A program made the position numbers and the translations under genes. From Stomorhina lunata (taxonomy: Eukaryota; Arthropoda; Insecta; Diptera; Rhiniidae), in the NCBI GenBank assembly GCA_933228675.1, contig OW121744.1, positions 19,455,918-19,519,917 of the forward strand: 64,000 bases of DNA. The letters are read 5' to 3'. Positions within the stretch are counted from its first letter, which is position 1, and every line of letters begins with the position of its first letter. The notes below the pieces were generated by a model. The model was not told the DNA's origin, did no database searches, and worked only from the letters and a program-made list of their open reading frames with translations. Positions 26,601 through 34,740 of this stretch are shown here, piece after piece.

Positions 26601-29600
26601 CACCTTGGCCTCCACCTCGGATGGCATGAGCACGAAGGAATACATTGTCATTGCGGTCTGCAGTCTCTTATTGGGTCTCATCTATGTCTCTTCCGTATTT
26701 TTGTATCTTCACATGAAGAAACGCAAAACACGCGATCAAAGTCGTAGTCGCAATTCATTGGATGATTTAAATACCGAAATCAATTATCCCAAAAATGATC
26801 AGGTGACGTTTGGGGCACCGTTTACACGCAGCGGTAGCCTATATTCGGCTGGTAGTTTGAATACCTCTAATGAGCCCAGATCTCGAGGCTCGTTGAGTAG
26901 CATGAAGGAGGAAATGGGTATAGTTAAGAATAATCCGTTACTGCAACATTTCCCACAGCTAAACGATCATCATTCGGGTTTTACCAGTGACATATCGAAC
27001 TCTAATTCAGAATGTGAAATGGATGGAGGCAGTAGTTATCATGATAAGATGCAAAAGGTATTTGAATTTTATTAATCTTTTAAAATAATACTAAATTTTC
27101 CAATTCCAAACAGATGCAAACCAATGCTTTAATACATCCCCAAATGGCCATGATGCTGAATAATGGTTCACCCAAGGGCTCTCATCATTCTTCAAATAAT
27201 GGTGGTCAGAGCCAGGGTAGCAAAGATGAATCAGATGGTTTAGATACCAAATCTCTGGGAGGAGAAAGTGAAATTTTACCTCCTGAAAATGTGGCAATTA
27301 TTGAAGACCTGATGACAGAGGAAAAACTGGAAAGTTTGAGAGCCATGGTTAATGGCAATATACGCAAGAAATTGTACTTTAACCCAGCCTATTTTGAACC
27401 TCATCTATTGGCGGTAAGTCTTTTAGGGAAAAATTCTGAAGTCATTTAAAATCATTTGTTTTTTATGACTGTGTAGCAACCACCTCCAGCTGCCTTGGAG
27501 TTTCTGCAAAAGATACGTGAAGTCATAGCCATAGCCAAGTATAAAATGTCTATGAAGAGATATCAACCTTCGCTGACACAAATACCCGAAGAGGGTCCGG
27601 CACGCAGCAATACACCCTCAGTCTATGGTTCACAATTGCACACGCCCTCGGAGTGTCAGGGCTGTGTGTCGAATCGTTGTACAGGCCATGTCAAGAATTG
27701 TGGTGACAAACGCAATAGTATAGAGAAATGGCTAGAGACCGTTCAATCCACGGATGGCAACTCAAATTCGCAGCAACAGGGTAATCGGGAAGGGACTGGC
27801 AATGACAAAGAAAGACACTCTCCTAATAGTAAGGGTTCAAATAAAACCTCTGAAAGTCCCAGCTCTACAGCTGCTGCTGGTTTGAGCAAACGTTTATCAG
27901 CTCCTAAGCAAAGGCCTCCACCTCCTCCAACACAAAAGCCCGCTATGTTAGCAAATCCCAGAAATCCTCTAAACAAACATAACTCTGCGGAAGAAGAGGA
28001 CCTGCAATATATAGTACAAGCCGACCGAAACTCATCTGGGTCATATCAAAAACCTAGAAACTCTATCAATATACCCATAGCTTCACCACAAAAGTTCGAT
28101 GCTTATTCGGCCTTGGCGGCCTCGGCTCATATGTTTGGTTTCGCTGAGACAGGCGGTGAGATTTATAACAATCCAAAATTTACGCTACACGATTCACCAG
28201 CAGCTTCCCTAAGAAGTCGAAACTCCTCCCAATATTCCAAGAACTCACGACAACGTCTCGATGTACTCGATCATTATGCGGGAGTATCGACCCCGACATC
28301 TCTGTCATCTACCGAGAGACAGCACTACAATATGTTGCGCAGCATGGAACAAATGAACGATCATTTGGACACAGGCACTTTGGAGAGATTGCATCGAGAA
28401 TACACAGCCACTCTGAGATCTAATAGTAGTTTTCATTTGGATATACCCACTCCGGACTATGACTCCACCATGGAGAAGAAAATTAAAGATATATATAACA
28501 ATACTCAGAGTAGCGGCCCTTCCGTGCCTACTCCAGATTATAGCTCTTTAAGTCGCAAGTCTCTGAAGCAATACCAACCCGATTCTCCTATTTATAGAAG
28601 AAAGTCTCCACAATATTTAATAGTGGACTACGAGACTGATAGTTTAGAGCGCATAGAAGCCACCAAACGTAAAAGTTCACAATCCTCTTCCTCACCCTCC
28701 TCCGATGTCAGTTCCCAACTAAGTCCTAGTTTAAGTACGGCCCTACCTCTAGAAGAGGAGATGGAAATAAGTCATACAGTCTTCCAGGGAGATGGTTTTC
28801 ATACCAAGTCTCTGGGATCTCAAAAGAAAAATCCTATACGTACTTTAAATTCGAGTGCTTTAAAGAAAGATGTAGCTGCCCGCATTAAATATGATACCCC
28901 ATTTCTTGGTAGCATGACCATAGAAGTGGAGCATGAACCTCCCTCCGATTTAGAGCGTTCCACTGATAGTGATCAGTATGAACCCGATACCTTAGATCGC
29001 AAACCTAAAAAGCAAAGTTTTTGTGATTTCAATGCCTGGTCCTCAAATATGGAAATACCAAGAACAGCAGATAATACCAATTCGCCAGCTCAATCCTTGC
29101 CGGATATGTCAAAAAGACCCACTAAGGTATCACCACAAAACTCTTTTAAATTAAAGCCCAATGACGCGACAGAAAATTTAGGACCCAAGAGACAAATTAG
29201 TAGAGATTCGGCTTATGAAAGTCAAGTGGAATTAAGAAGACCTTGTGGTCATGCGACAATGCAGGAAGATGCTTCAACGAAGGTCAGTAATCTTAGGGAT
29301 ATATACCAATCGCTGTTGGTCCGACAAAATAGTGACTGTAGCTGTAAGTGCGGGGGACAGGCCACAAGTATGTTTTTGCAGGAAAAACTGGAAGATCTGG
29401 ATGATAAGGGACGCATTTTAACTTTAGAAGCTAAACACTCGCGCAGACAACGAAACATTAAGCCACCCTCGCCACCGCCTATGGTGGAAATCTCCAATGA
29501 GTCTTCTAACAAATGTACCATTAAGATTTCCACACCCAAGGCAAGTAGGATAAATGTAATGGCAGATAAAAGGCCCACAGAGTATGTGGAGCCAAGGGTA

Positions 29601-31376
29601 CATCAGAAACCCTTGAAAGAGGAAAGAACTGGGTCAGAACGCTCATTAAATTCAACACCACCAACAAGAGTAAAACGTTCACTTTCACAATCACCGCAAT
29701 CTCCACACACTCCTCCACCACCACCACCCACCTCAGCTTCAACCACCTTAAACAGTCGAACCAGTCGAGCTTCTTCCACCAACCAAAATCCCTACCGAAC
29801 ACATTCACAAACCGAAGAAGAGACCATGAGCAATCATAGCGAATCTACAGAGGTAACTGGAATTTCCGGCACAATGACCAATTCAGAGTTTGGTGGAACT
29901 ATAGATAAAAACTATCCAAACTCGAAAGAAAGCAAACCTATAAAATCCTTAGAGAAGCCACAAACAGAAAATTCCAACTCGGCAAAGGAAAACCTGAAAA
30001 CGGAAAAGACTGAAGCCCAGCAAACGGCTAAAAAGCTCAATGATGAGGATTATGGTGCCATATTTAATACACACATTAATGGCTTGAGAAATGACTATAG
30101 TTTGAATAAATATTTGAACCGAAGAAAGTCTCAAGAACATATTGAAGTCGAGCCCGTCGAGGGAGTTAGTAACACAGACAAGCATTTGGAACTGCAAATG
30201 GAAAACAATAATAATTTGAAAAATACCGCCGAAATAGATCCTAATAAATTAGATGTGGTCTCATTAAGTTCAAGATCAAATCGATCAAGCAGCCGTTTGT
30301 CGGATCGTACTAAAGAAATGTATCGTAATGCAGGAGTTCCAGTGGGTATAGCCTATCCTCAGCGTAATAATTCCAATAGTAATAATAGTAATAGCAATAC
30401 AAACACTAGCAATAACAATACCAACCCCGTAACTCCCACTCCTCCTGCCAATAATGTACAAACTGTTTACAGATGTGAAATAGAACCGGTACAGTTAACC
30501 CATGGCATGCAAATAGCCATGGGCCTCAAAGATCGCCCCAAAAAAGCTAAGGATATCAAAAATGCCTGGAAAAAGTTTGTAAGCATGGCTGCCTCGAAAT
30601 TTAGTCCTACCCAAAGTCCCGCTCCGCCCTTTGATAAGAAATCCACTTCACTTTTGGAAGTACTCGAAAGGGATGAGGGTATATCTTCCTTAATAGAGGA
30701 TCACCCTCAAGTGTCCACACCGAAAAGTTCTTACTCAGCACCTGCTTCGCAAAATTACTATGAACAAAGATTTGGTCCACGTACCCAAGAAATGGATAGC
30801 GGCTATATGAGTGCGGATTCGGGTGAGGCTCACAAAAGAACCTATTACGATCGTTATAACTTTAAAATGATGTCAGAGCGTGATCATATTATAAGAGTCA
30901 GCACCATAGAGGATAATTCGGACGGAGATAGCACTTTGACGGATAGACACAAGGGTCAAGAGGCCTCGGCTAGAAGGGGTACAATTCTAGATACTAATCG
31001 TTTTGAGGATTTCGAGCATATCAATGAGCAGCAACAGAGTCAAAAACTACAATATCCCGTGGTAACAAATAATATAGAGGTTGTGGAGGGTAATGGCGAA
31101 GAAGAAGATACAAGCGACAATGACTCCGATAGGACCTTGACGCGATCCAATACACAAAGAAGATCTTCGAGCCAATCGTTATCGTCATCAACATCATTTA
31201 CCTCTGATGAAGATAACAATGAAGATGAGGAGGAGGAAGAGCAGGCAACTACAATTTATGGTTCTTCCGAGACTGATGGGGAGACAACGGTGGACGATAT
31301 GTGGGAATCGGGAGCTGAAAGTGTGGAAACACATTCGGTATTGTATAGGAATATAAGAAAATCTCTGGAGAGATGA
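8231..31376 (+). CDS. sha: shavenoid-family single-pass membrane protein, 9 coding exons (full span, start to stop)
   Basis: Joining 8231-8666, 12259-12459, 22861-22971, 23047-23180, 23779-23884, 26420-26500, 26564-27057, 27114-27413 and 27477-31376 gives 5763 nt, an uninterrupted 1920-codon frame plus stop. All introns are GT-AG. Residues 1-27 are a signal peptide (hydrophobic 12-25, likely cleavage after TQA). The ectodomain (about 28-382) has cysteines at 122, 127, 189, 191, 193, 207, 214, 256, 316 and 342, and N-glycosylation sequons at 39, 85 and 324. Residues 383-405 span the membrane, followed by HMKKRK. The tail of about 1515 residues is rich in Ser, Asn and Pro. From family knowledge, Drosophila Sha promotes F-actin-driven trichome and denticle outgrowth. 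The name rests on remembered family motifs (CVDDIHEC, FRDEGRTFLQW, KKLYFNPAYFEP, ESGAESVETHS), not a search. The exon model is much firmer than the name. Confidence 0.85.
8710..9400. repeat. degenerate repeat units at the start of intron 1
   Basis: Diverged TATAGAAAATTTTT / TCAAAAATTTTC units that merge into the homogeneous array downstream. They begin within about 50 bp of the exon 1 donor. Confidence 0.8.
9400..12080. repeat. 31-bp satellite array, TATCG spacer type (intron 1)
   Basis: About 85 copies of a 31-bp unit made of the palindrome ATTTTTCTATAGAAAAAT plus a spacer TTTCTATCGAAA. Copies between about 9.6 and 11.4 kb are almost identical. Copies at both ends carry more changes (for example TTTTTATCG, CATAGAAA, GAAACTTTT). 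One partial unit interrupts the array near 10357. The array fills most of intron 1 of sha. Confidence 0.97.
12259..12459 (+). CDS. sha: sha exon 2: Cys-rich ectodomain segment
   Basis: Acceptor CACTTCAG ends at 12258 and donor GTAAGT starts at 12460. Phase is 1 at both ends, so a Gly codon is split across intron 1. It encodes a Ser/Ala/Gln-rich stretch and then a cluster, SCQCHCLPYLNTYREDLG, followed by ICVDDIH. The CxCxC cluster and CVDD motif are the most family-like part of the ectodomain. Intron 1 (8667-12258) is almost entirely 31-bp repeats. Confidence 0.87.
12460..13130. other. first part of intron 2, unique AT-rich sequence
   Basis: Ordinary intronic sequence. The small ORFs here are not supported. 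Confidence 0.5.
13482..14902. repeat. 711-bp direct tandem duplication in intron 2
   Basis: 13482-14190 and 14193-14902 are near-identical; the one difference I could see is a T-run of 8 versus 9 bases (near 13858 and 14569). Each copy contains a unique leader (TTTGACATAGACTTTG...) and a stretch of degenerate 31-bp-type units. Identical 64-codon ORFs occur in both copies. They reflect the duplication, not a gene. Confidence 0.95.
14960..15110. mobile_element. tRNA-like / SINE-related fragment
   Basis: A GC-richer island with an A-box-like GCGGCTCAGTGG near 14970. The segment at 14989-15019 (TTTCTGTCCCGC ... TCATCAGCAC) recurs in reverse complement at 16887-16916. No tRNA structure is complete. 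Confidence 0.45.
15120..16259. repeat. degenerate 31-bp-type repeats in intron 2
   Basis: Diverged units with CTACAGAAAAAATTTTATAT, CTTCAGAAAAAATTTG and GATATTAAATTTTT variants. Short ORFs here are repeat translations. Confidence 0.8.
16260..16522. repeat. perfect inverted repeat, 111-bp arms with 41-bp loop
   Basis: 16260-16370 and 16412-16522 are exact reverse complements by eye. Each arm carries a pol III B-box-like string (GGTTCGAGTCG at 16305-16315, inverted at 16467-16477) within a tRNA-like context (GGTCGTGGGTTCGAG). It lies in intron 2, so the pre-mRNA would contain a long perfect hairpin. Confidence 0.95.
16850..17059 (-). mobile_element. third copy of the tRNA-like repeat, reverse strand
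   Basis: 16933-17059 is the reverse complement of 16288-16414 over 127 bp, including the B-box string (17031-17041). Outside the shared part it continues into 16887-16916, which matches the fragment at 14989-15019. This looks like the longest local copy of a SINE-like family. Sequence near 59820-59862 is a further shortened relative (GCCAGTAGTTAA, CTGAATTCT). Confidence 0.6.
17060..18260. repeat. degenerate 31-bp-type repeats in intron 2
   Basis: Units with CTATAGAAAAATTTTTGAGAT, TATATAAAATTTTTTC and similar variants, increasingly decayed toward the right. Confidence 0.8.
18261..19589. other. intron 2, unique AT-rich sequence
   Basis: No array or gene seen. A reverse 93-codon ORF at 18739-19020 is low-complexity and unsupported. 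Confidence 0.4.
19590..22200. repeat. 31-bp satellite array, CAATATG spacer type (intron 2)
   Basis: About 80 copies of TTTTTTCTATAGAAAAATTT plus the spacer TCAATATGAAA. They are almost invariant from 19670 to 20890. Further right, sub-blocks have CATTATG, then CGTTATAAA spacers, showing local replacement of the spacer while the palindromic core stays. The array ends about 660 bp before exon 3. Confidence 0.97.
22201..22860. other. end of intron 2, unique sequence and acceptor
   Basis: AT-rich intron end without repeats. A polypyrimidine tract and TTTTTTTCAG close the intron. Confidence 0.5.
22861..22971 (+). CDS. sha: sha exon 3: ectodomain
   Basis: Acceptor TTTTTTTCAG ends at 22860 and donor GTAAGT follows at 22972, phase 1 to phase 1. 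It encodes ECTLSPFVSG, then a beta-strand-like stretch KIPFVFLPLRGQIIYPSREI. The first codon is completed by the last base of exon 2, giving CVDDIHEC across the junction. It lies 10.4 kb from exon 2 but only 75 bp from exon 4. Confidence 0.87.
23047..23180 (+). CDS. sha: sha exon 4: ectodomain
   Basis: Acceptor AATTTCCAG ends at 23046 and donor GTAAGT starts at 23181; phase 1 in, phase 0 out. It encodes VCAVTGAQYLTINGWSDLRN and then DTDYPFRMFRDEGRTFLQ, which fits a compact extracellular beta fold. This exon is invisible to single-frame ORF scanning. It is recovered only because both splice sites and both neighbouring frames agree. Confidence 0.87.
23181..23778. other. intron 4, unique sequence
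   Basis: 598-bp intron without satellite units, bounded by GTAAGT and TTTTCCAG. Confidence 0.7.
23779..23884 (+). CDS. sha: sha exon 5: ectodomain
   Basis: Acceptor ATTTTCCAG ends at 23778 and the donor GTAATT follows at 23885; phase 0 in, phase 1 out. It encodes WLGEADLRHKMQGRLIVVHL then VCRDM and a sequon NAT (N324). The donor is weaker than the others (GTAATT), but the frame continues only through it. Confidence 0.85.
23930..26375. repeat. 31-bp-type array, CACTAAA / GCTAAAA spacers (intron 5)
   Basis: Units CTATAGAAAATTTTTCACTA and variants with TACGATAAA, ACGCTAAAA or TCGCTAAAA. It is most regular at 24.70-25.40 kb. A duplicated block is visible: the stretch near 25480-25750 (CAAGAAATACATTTTTC...) recurs at about 25800-26060. 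The 87-codon ORF at 25088-25351 is repeat-derived. Confidence 0.9.
26420..26500 (+). CDS. sha: sha exon 6: membrane-proximal ectodomain
   Basis: Acceptor TTTATTCAAG ends at 26419 and donor GTAAGT starts at 26501. This 81-bp exon encodes DQLKVPKNVFSPCVAFRVNG and SPVKYAN, including the last ectodomain cysteine, C342. It follows the 2.5-kb repeat-filled intron 5 and precedes the 63-bp intron 6. Confidence 0.85.
26564..27057 (+). CDS. sha: sha exon 7: transmembrane helix and start of tail
   Basis: Acceptor CTTATTCAG ends at 26563 and donor GTATTT starts at 27058; phase 1 in, phase 0 out. It encodes a Thr/Ser stalk, the membrane helix (residues 383-405, starting YIVIAVCSLLLGLIYV) and a basic stop-transfer sequence. 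It continues into a Ser-rich tail with repeated SRGSLSS- and RSGSLYS-like patches, and the motif VKNNPLLQHF. The polarity (acidic/Ser outside, KKRK inside) supports a type I protein. Confidence 0.9.
27114..27413 (+). CDS. sha: sha exon 8: cytoplasmic tail, conserved block
   Basis: Exactly 100 codons in phase 0, with acceptor AAACAG ending at 27113 and donor GTAAGT at 27414. It encodes residues 522-621, ending with the strongly family-like stretch RKKLYFNPAYFEPHLLA. It is preceded by an acidic helix-prone segment (EDLMTEEKLESLRAMV). Introns on either side are 56 and 63 bp. Confidence 0.9.
27477..31376 (+). CDS. sha: sha exon 9: long disordered cytoplasmic tail and stop
   Basis: 3900 nt in phase 0, residues 622-1920. 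It opens with QPPPAALEFLQKIREVIAIA, continuing the block begun in exon 8. A small cysteine cluster follows (C681, C684, C689, C696). There are proline runs at about 768-772 and 1366-1371 (possible SH3, WW or EVH1 ligands, inferred). A poly-Asn tract lies near 1585-1606, a basic NAWKKFVSMAASKF helix near 1657, and an acidic DE-rich run near 1864-1878. The C-terminus is conserved-looking: DDMWESGAESVETHSVLYRN and then IRKSLER. Reverse-strand ORFs inside it are shadows. Confidence 0.92.
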   Translation, partial: QPPPAALEFLQKIREVIAIAKYKMSMKRYQPSLTQIPEEGPARSNTPSVYGSQLHTPSECQGCVSNRCTGHVKNCGDKRNSIEKWLETVQSTDGNSNSQQQGNREGTGNDKERHSPNSKGSNKTSESPSSTAAAGLSKRLSAPKQRPPPPPTQKPAMLANPRNPLNKHNSAEEEDLQYIVQADRNSSGSYQKPRNSINIPIASPQKFDAYSALAASAHMFGFAETGGEIYNNPKFTLHDSPAASLRSRNSSQYSKNSRQRLDVLDHYAGVSTPTSLSSTERQHYNMLRSMEQMNDHLDTGTLERLHREYTATLRSNSSFHLDIPTPDYDSTMEKKIKDIYNNTQSSGPSVPTPDYSSLSRKSLKQYQPDSPIYRRKSPQYLIVDYETDSLERIEATKRKSSQSSSSPSSDVSSQLSPSLSTALPLEEEMEISHTVFQGDGFHTKSLGSQKKNPIRTLNSSALKKDVAARIKYDTPFLGSMTIEVEHEPPSDLERSTDSDQYEPDTLDRKPKKQSFCDFNAWSSNMEIPRTADNTNSPAQSLPDMSKRPTKVSPQNSFKLKPNDATENLGPKRQISRDSAYESQVELRRPCGHATMQEDASTKVSNLRDIYQSLLVRQNSDCSCKCGGQATSMFLQEKLEDLDDKGRILTLEAKHSRRQRNIKPPSPPPMVEISNESSNKCTIKISTPKASRINVMADKRPTEYVEPRVHQKPLKEERTGSERSLNSTPPTRVKRSLSQSPQSPHTPPPPPPTSASTTLNSRTSRASSTNQNPYRTHSQTEEETMSNHSESTEVTGISGTMTNSEFGGTIDKNYPNSKESKPIKSLEKPQTENSNSAKENLKTEKTEAQQTAKKLNDEDYGAIFNTHINGLRNDYSLNKYLNRRKSQEHIEVEPVEGVSNTDKHLELQMENNNNLKNTAEIDPNKLDVVSLSSRSNRSSSRLSDRTKEMYRNAGVPVGIAYPQRNNSNSNNSNSNTNTSNNNTNPVTPTPPANNVQTVYRCEIEPVQLTHGMQIAMGLKDRPKKAKDIKNAWKKFVSMAASKFSPTQSPAPPFDKKSTSLLEVLERDEGISSLIEDHPQVSTPKSSYSAPASQNYYEQRFGPRTQEMDSGYMSADSGEAHKRTYYDRYNFKMMSERDHIIRVSTIEDNSDGDSTLTDRHKGQEASARRGTILDTNRFEDFEHINEQQQSQKLQYPVVTNNIEVVEGNGEEEDTSDNDSDRTLTRSNTQRRSSSQSLSSSTSFTSDEDNNEDEEEEEQATTIYGSSETDGETTVDDMWESGAESVETHSVLYRNIRKSLER

Positions 31377-34135
31377 AAGTAATTGTTAAAAAATAATTAA
31401 GTTTAAATTAGAAAAAATTAAGATTTTTAGGGAAAATGTAAAAGGATGGGATTAGAAAGTTAATAATTTAAAATTTTTAGTAATTAAGACGAAATTTTTA
31501 TAGAGTAGAAATTTTCGACGAATTTTTCTATAGAAACAAAAAATTTCAACAAAATTTTCTAAAGAAAGAAAAAATTTCAACAAAATTTTCTAAAGAAATA
31601 GAAAATTTCGACGAAATTTTTTTAAGAAAAAGAAAATTTCGACGAAATTTTTTTAAGAAATAGAAAATTTCGACAGAGTTTTCTAAAGAAATAGAAAATT
31701 TCGACGAAGTTTTCTAAAGAAATAGAAAATTTCGACGAAATTTTCTAATGAAATAGAAAATTTCGACGAAATTTTCTAATGAAATAGAAAATTTAGACGA
31801 AATTTTCTAATGAAATAGAAAATTTAGACGAAATTTTCTAATGAAATAGAAAATTTCGACGAAATTTTCTAATGAAATAAAAAATTTCGACGAAATTTTC
31901 TAATGAAATAGAAATTTTCGACGAAATTTTGTATAGAAATAGAAATTTTCGACGAAATTTTGTATAGAAATAGAGATTTTCGACGAAATTTTTTATAGAA
32001 ATAGAAATTTTCGACGAAATTTTTTATAGAAATAGAAATTTTCGACGAAATTTTCTATAGAAATAGAAAATTTCGACGAAATTTTCTAATGAAATAGAAA
32101 ATTTCGACGAAATTTTGTATAGAAATAGAAGTTTTCGACGAAATTTTGTATAGAAATAGAGATTTTCGACGAAATTTTTTATAGAAATAGAAATTTTCGA
32201 CGAAATTTTTTATAGAAATAGAAATTTTCGACGAAATTTTCTATAGAAATGGAAATTTTCGACGAAATTTTCTATAGAAATTTTCGTCGAAATTTTCTAT
32301 TAAAATAGAATTTTTGACGAAATTTTCGACGAAATTTTCTATAGAAATAGAAATTTTCGACGAAATTTTCTACAGAAATAGAAATTTTCGTCAAAATTTT
32401 TTATAGAAATAGAAATTTCTTTAGAAATAAAAATTTTCTATAGAAATATAAATTTTCGATGAAATTTTTTATAGAAATAGAAATTTTCGAAGAAATTTTC
32501 TATAGAAATAGAAACTTTCGATGAAATTTTCTATAGAAATGGAAACTTTCGATGAAATTTTTTATAGAAATATAAATTTTGTATAGAAGTAGAAATTTTC
32601 GACGAAATGTTCTATAGGAATAGAAATTTTCGACGAAATTTTCTATGGAAATTGAAATTTTCTATAGAAATAGAAATTTTCGACGAAATTTTCTATAGAA
32701 ATAGAAATCTTCAACGAAATTTTCTGTGGAAATAGAAATTTTCGACGAAATTTTCTATAGAAATAGAAATTTTCTATAGAAATTTTTTATAGAAGTAAAA
32801 ATTTTGGACGAAATTTTCTATAGAAACATAAATTTTCTATAGAAATCGACGAAATTTTTTATAGAAATATTAATTTTCAACGAAATTTTCTATAAAAATA
32901 AAAATTTTATACGAAATTTTCTATAGAAATAGAAATTTTCAAAGGAAATCAAGTTTTTCGACGAAATTTGGACAATATTTTTGGTAGAACAAGAAACTTT
33001 GGACAAACTTTTTTATAGAAATAAAAAATTTTGTGTAAAAACGAAATTTTCTGTGGAAATAGAAATTTTCGACGAAATTTTCTATAGAAATAGAAATTTT
33101 CTATAAAAATAGAAATTTTCTATAGAAATTTTTTATAGAAGTAAAAATTTTGGACGAAATTTTCTATAGAAATATAAACTTTCTATAGAAATCGACGAAA
33201 TTTTTTATAGAAATATTAATTTTCAACGAAATTTTCTATAAAAATAAAAATTTTATACGAAATTTTCTATAGAAATAGAAATTTTCAAAGGAAATCAAGT
33301 TTTTCGACGAAATTTGGATAATATTTTTGGTAGAACAAGAAACTTTGGACAAACTTTTTTATAGAAATAAAAAATTTTGTGTAAAAAAATTGTTTGGCAA
33401 GAATAATTTGGCATAATTCTAACCATTTTTGAAAGGCTATATTTTATTTAAGAAGTGCAATATATATTTGTGCAATATATTTTCAAAAAGTAATTTAATA
33501 ATAGTAAATTATGTTAAGTTACACTATGCAACAGAAAAATATACACGTTCAAAAATTTTGGACAAAGAATTAAAAAAAAAAATTATTTTGTTGTACAGTG
33601 TTTTTGATATATGTATGTATAGTAAACTTTATACATATGTATAGTAAACTTTAGCTAATTATCTATATTTAAGTGACAAATGTGATATTTTTTCCGTTGT
33701 CTTAAGGCCGGAAATGTGCAATCTCTTAGTTTTTTAAATCAAAAGCAATTTATTATTAATTTAAATAATTTAAACTTTTAAAAAACTTTAATTAATTTTA
33801 AGTAATTTAATATAATTTATTATACTTATCAAGATTTTTTTAAAATTTAGTCATAATAATGGGACAGCTATGTATTCCAAATAGCCGAATATCTTTATTA
33901 GAACCTAAAGATTTTGTTAAAAAATCAGAATATATTTAATCATTTGCAAATAATTTAAATTATTTAAGTATGTATTTATTTAAAATATTTTAAGTAGTTA
34001 AATTAATTTATTTGTGTTTTATAAATAATAGTAAATATTATTGTAATAATGTAATAAATTATTCATTAAATATAACTTTGTAAAAATATTACCTACAAAC
34101 GAAATAAAAAATAAATAGATATTACACTTTATTTA
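31377..34135 (+). other. sha 3' untranslated region and candidate poly(A) signals
   Basis: No coding potential follows the TGA. AATAAA hexamers at 34103-34108 and 34110-34115, followed by a T-rich tract near 34156, would make a reasonable cleavage site near 34.13 kb. In that case the 3'-UTR would include the 31-bp CGACG array at 31.49-33.39 kb. Other AATAAA strings occur inside the array, so an earlier end is possible. Confidence 0.35.
31490..33390. repeat. 31-bp satellite array, CGACG spacer type (sha 3' flank)
   Basis: About 55 units of the form GACGAAATTTTCTATAGAAA plus TAGAAATTTTC, starting some 110 bp after the sha stop. The core is shortened to TTTTCTATAGAAA but the 31-bp spacing is kept. 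Within it, 32714-33040 and 33041-33386 are a tandem duplication of a roughly 330-bp block, the second copy having about 19 bp extra. Confidence 0.95.
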
Positions 34136-34740
34136 AAGAAAATATTTAAAACAAAATTTGTTTTTTCTTCATTACAATTTTAAATATTCAGTCCGATTCA
34201 CTTAAATATACCCACCCAAAACCCTCAGAAAAATTTTTAAATTCAAAATTTAACTGAAGCAATTGATTAATTTTTATATGAGAACATTTTAATCACAAAA
34301 CTCCCTACGAATAAGTTTTGTTGGGTTATATTTGTACGTACAGGTTTTTGTCATGACTATAAATATTCGCCCCCTAATTCGCCAAATTACCTTATTCAGC
34401 ATAGCCACAAACCTTAACAAAATAGAACCACAACAATTCGCTCTACAGCGAGTTCCACAAATCTACTAAAAATTTCTCCATGGCGTTGGTAGCAACGACT
34501 CACACCAGCACCAAAATTGTTATACTCGCCCTCAAGTTTCTAGCAAAGACTGAATCCCTTAAGGAAATTAGTCGATTTTAATTATACGGATGCCAAATCC
34601 ACAAAAATGTACTAAATTTTATGTTAACAATCCAAAAAGTCGGTTCCAAAACCAAGAACACCTGCATCTGTTAGACCAATAGAATATAGGTTTGAAAAGG
34701 TTTATAAAAAGTCTAATCTGTCAAGAAAATAACGAATAAA
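33391..34740. other. non-repetitive intergenic block after sha
   Basis: Includes a doubled TATGTATAGTAAACTTTA near 33612-33655 and candidate poly(A) signals near 34.1 kb. A TATA-containing segment (34358-34365) precedes a 33-codon ORF at 34480-34581. The block at 34180-34720 is less AT-rich than its surroundings and could be a retroelement LTR relic or a small promoter. Confidence 0.4.
34358..34581 (+). promoter_or_regulatory. possible TATA promoter and 33-codon ORF (or LTR relic)
   Basis: TATAAATA at 34358-34365 is followed by an initiator-like TTCAGCA (A at 34398). An open frame, ATG 34480 to TAA 34579-34581, begins MALVATTHTSTK. The TATA-to-initiator distance of 40 bp is longer than usual and the peptide is not recognisable. 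Weak. Confidence 0.2.

Noticed and set aside
27743..30197. Reverse ORFs inside sha exon 9
   Set aside because: Shadows of the long forward frame, which has correct splice phase and family-like motifs.
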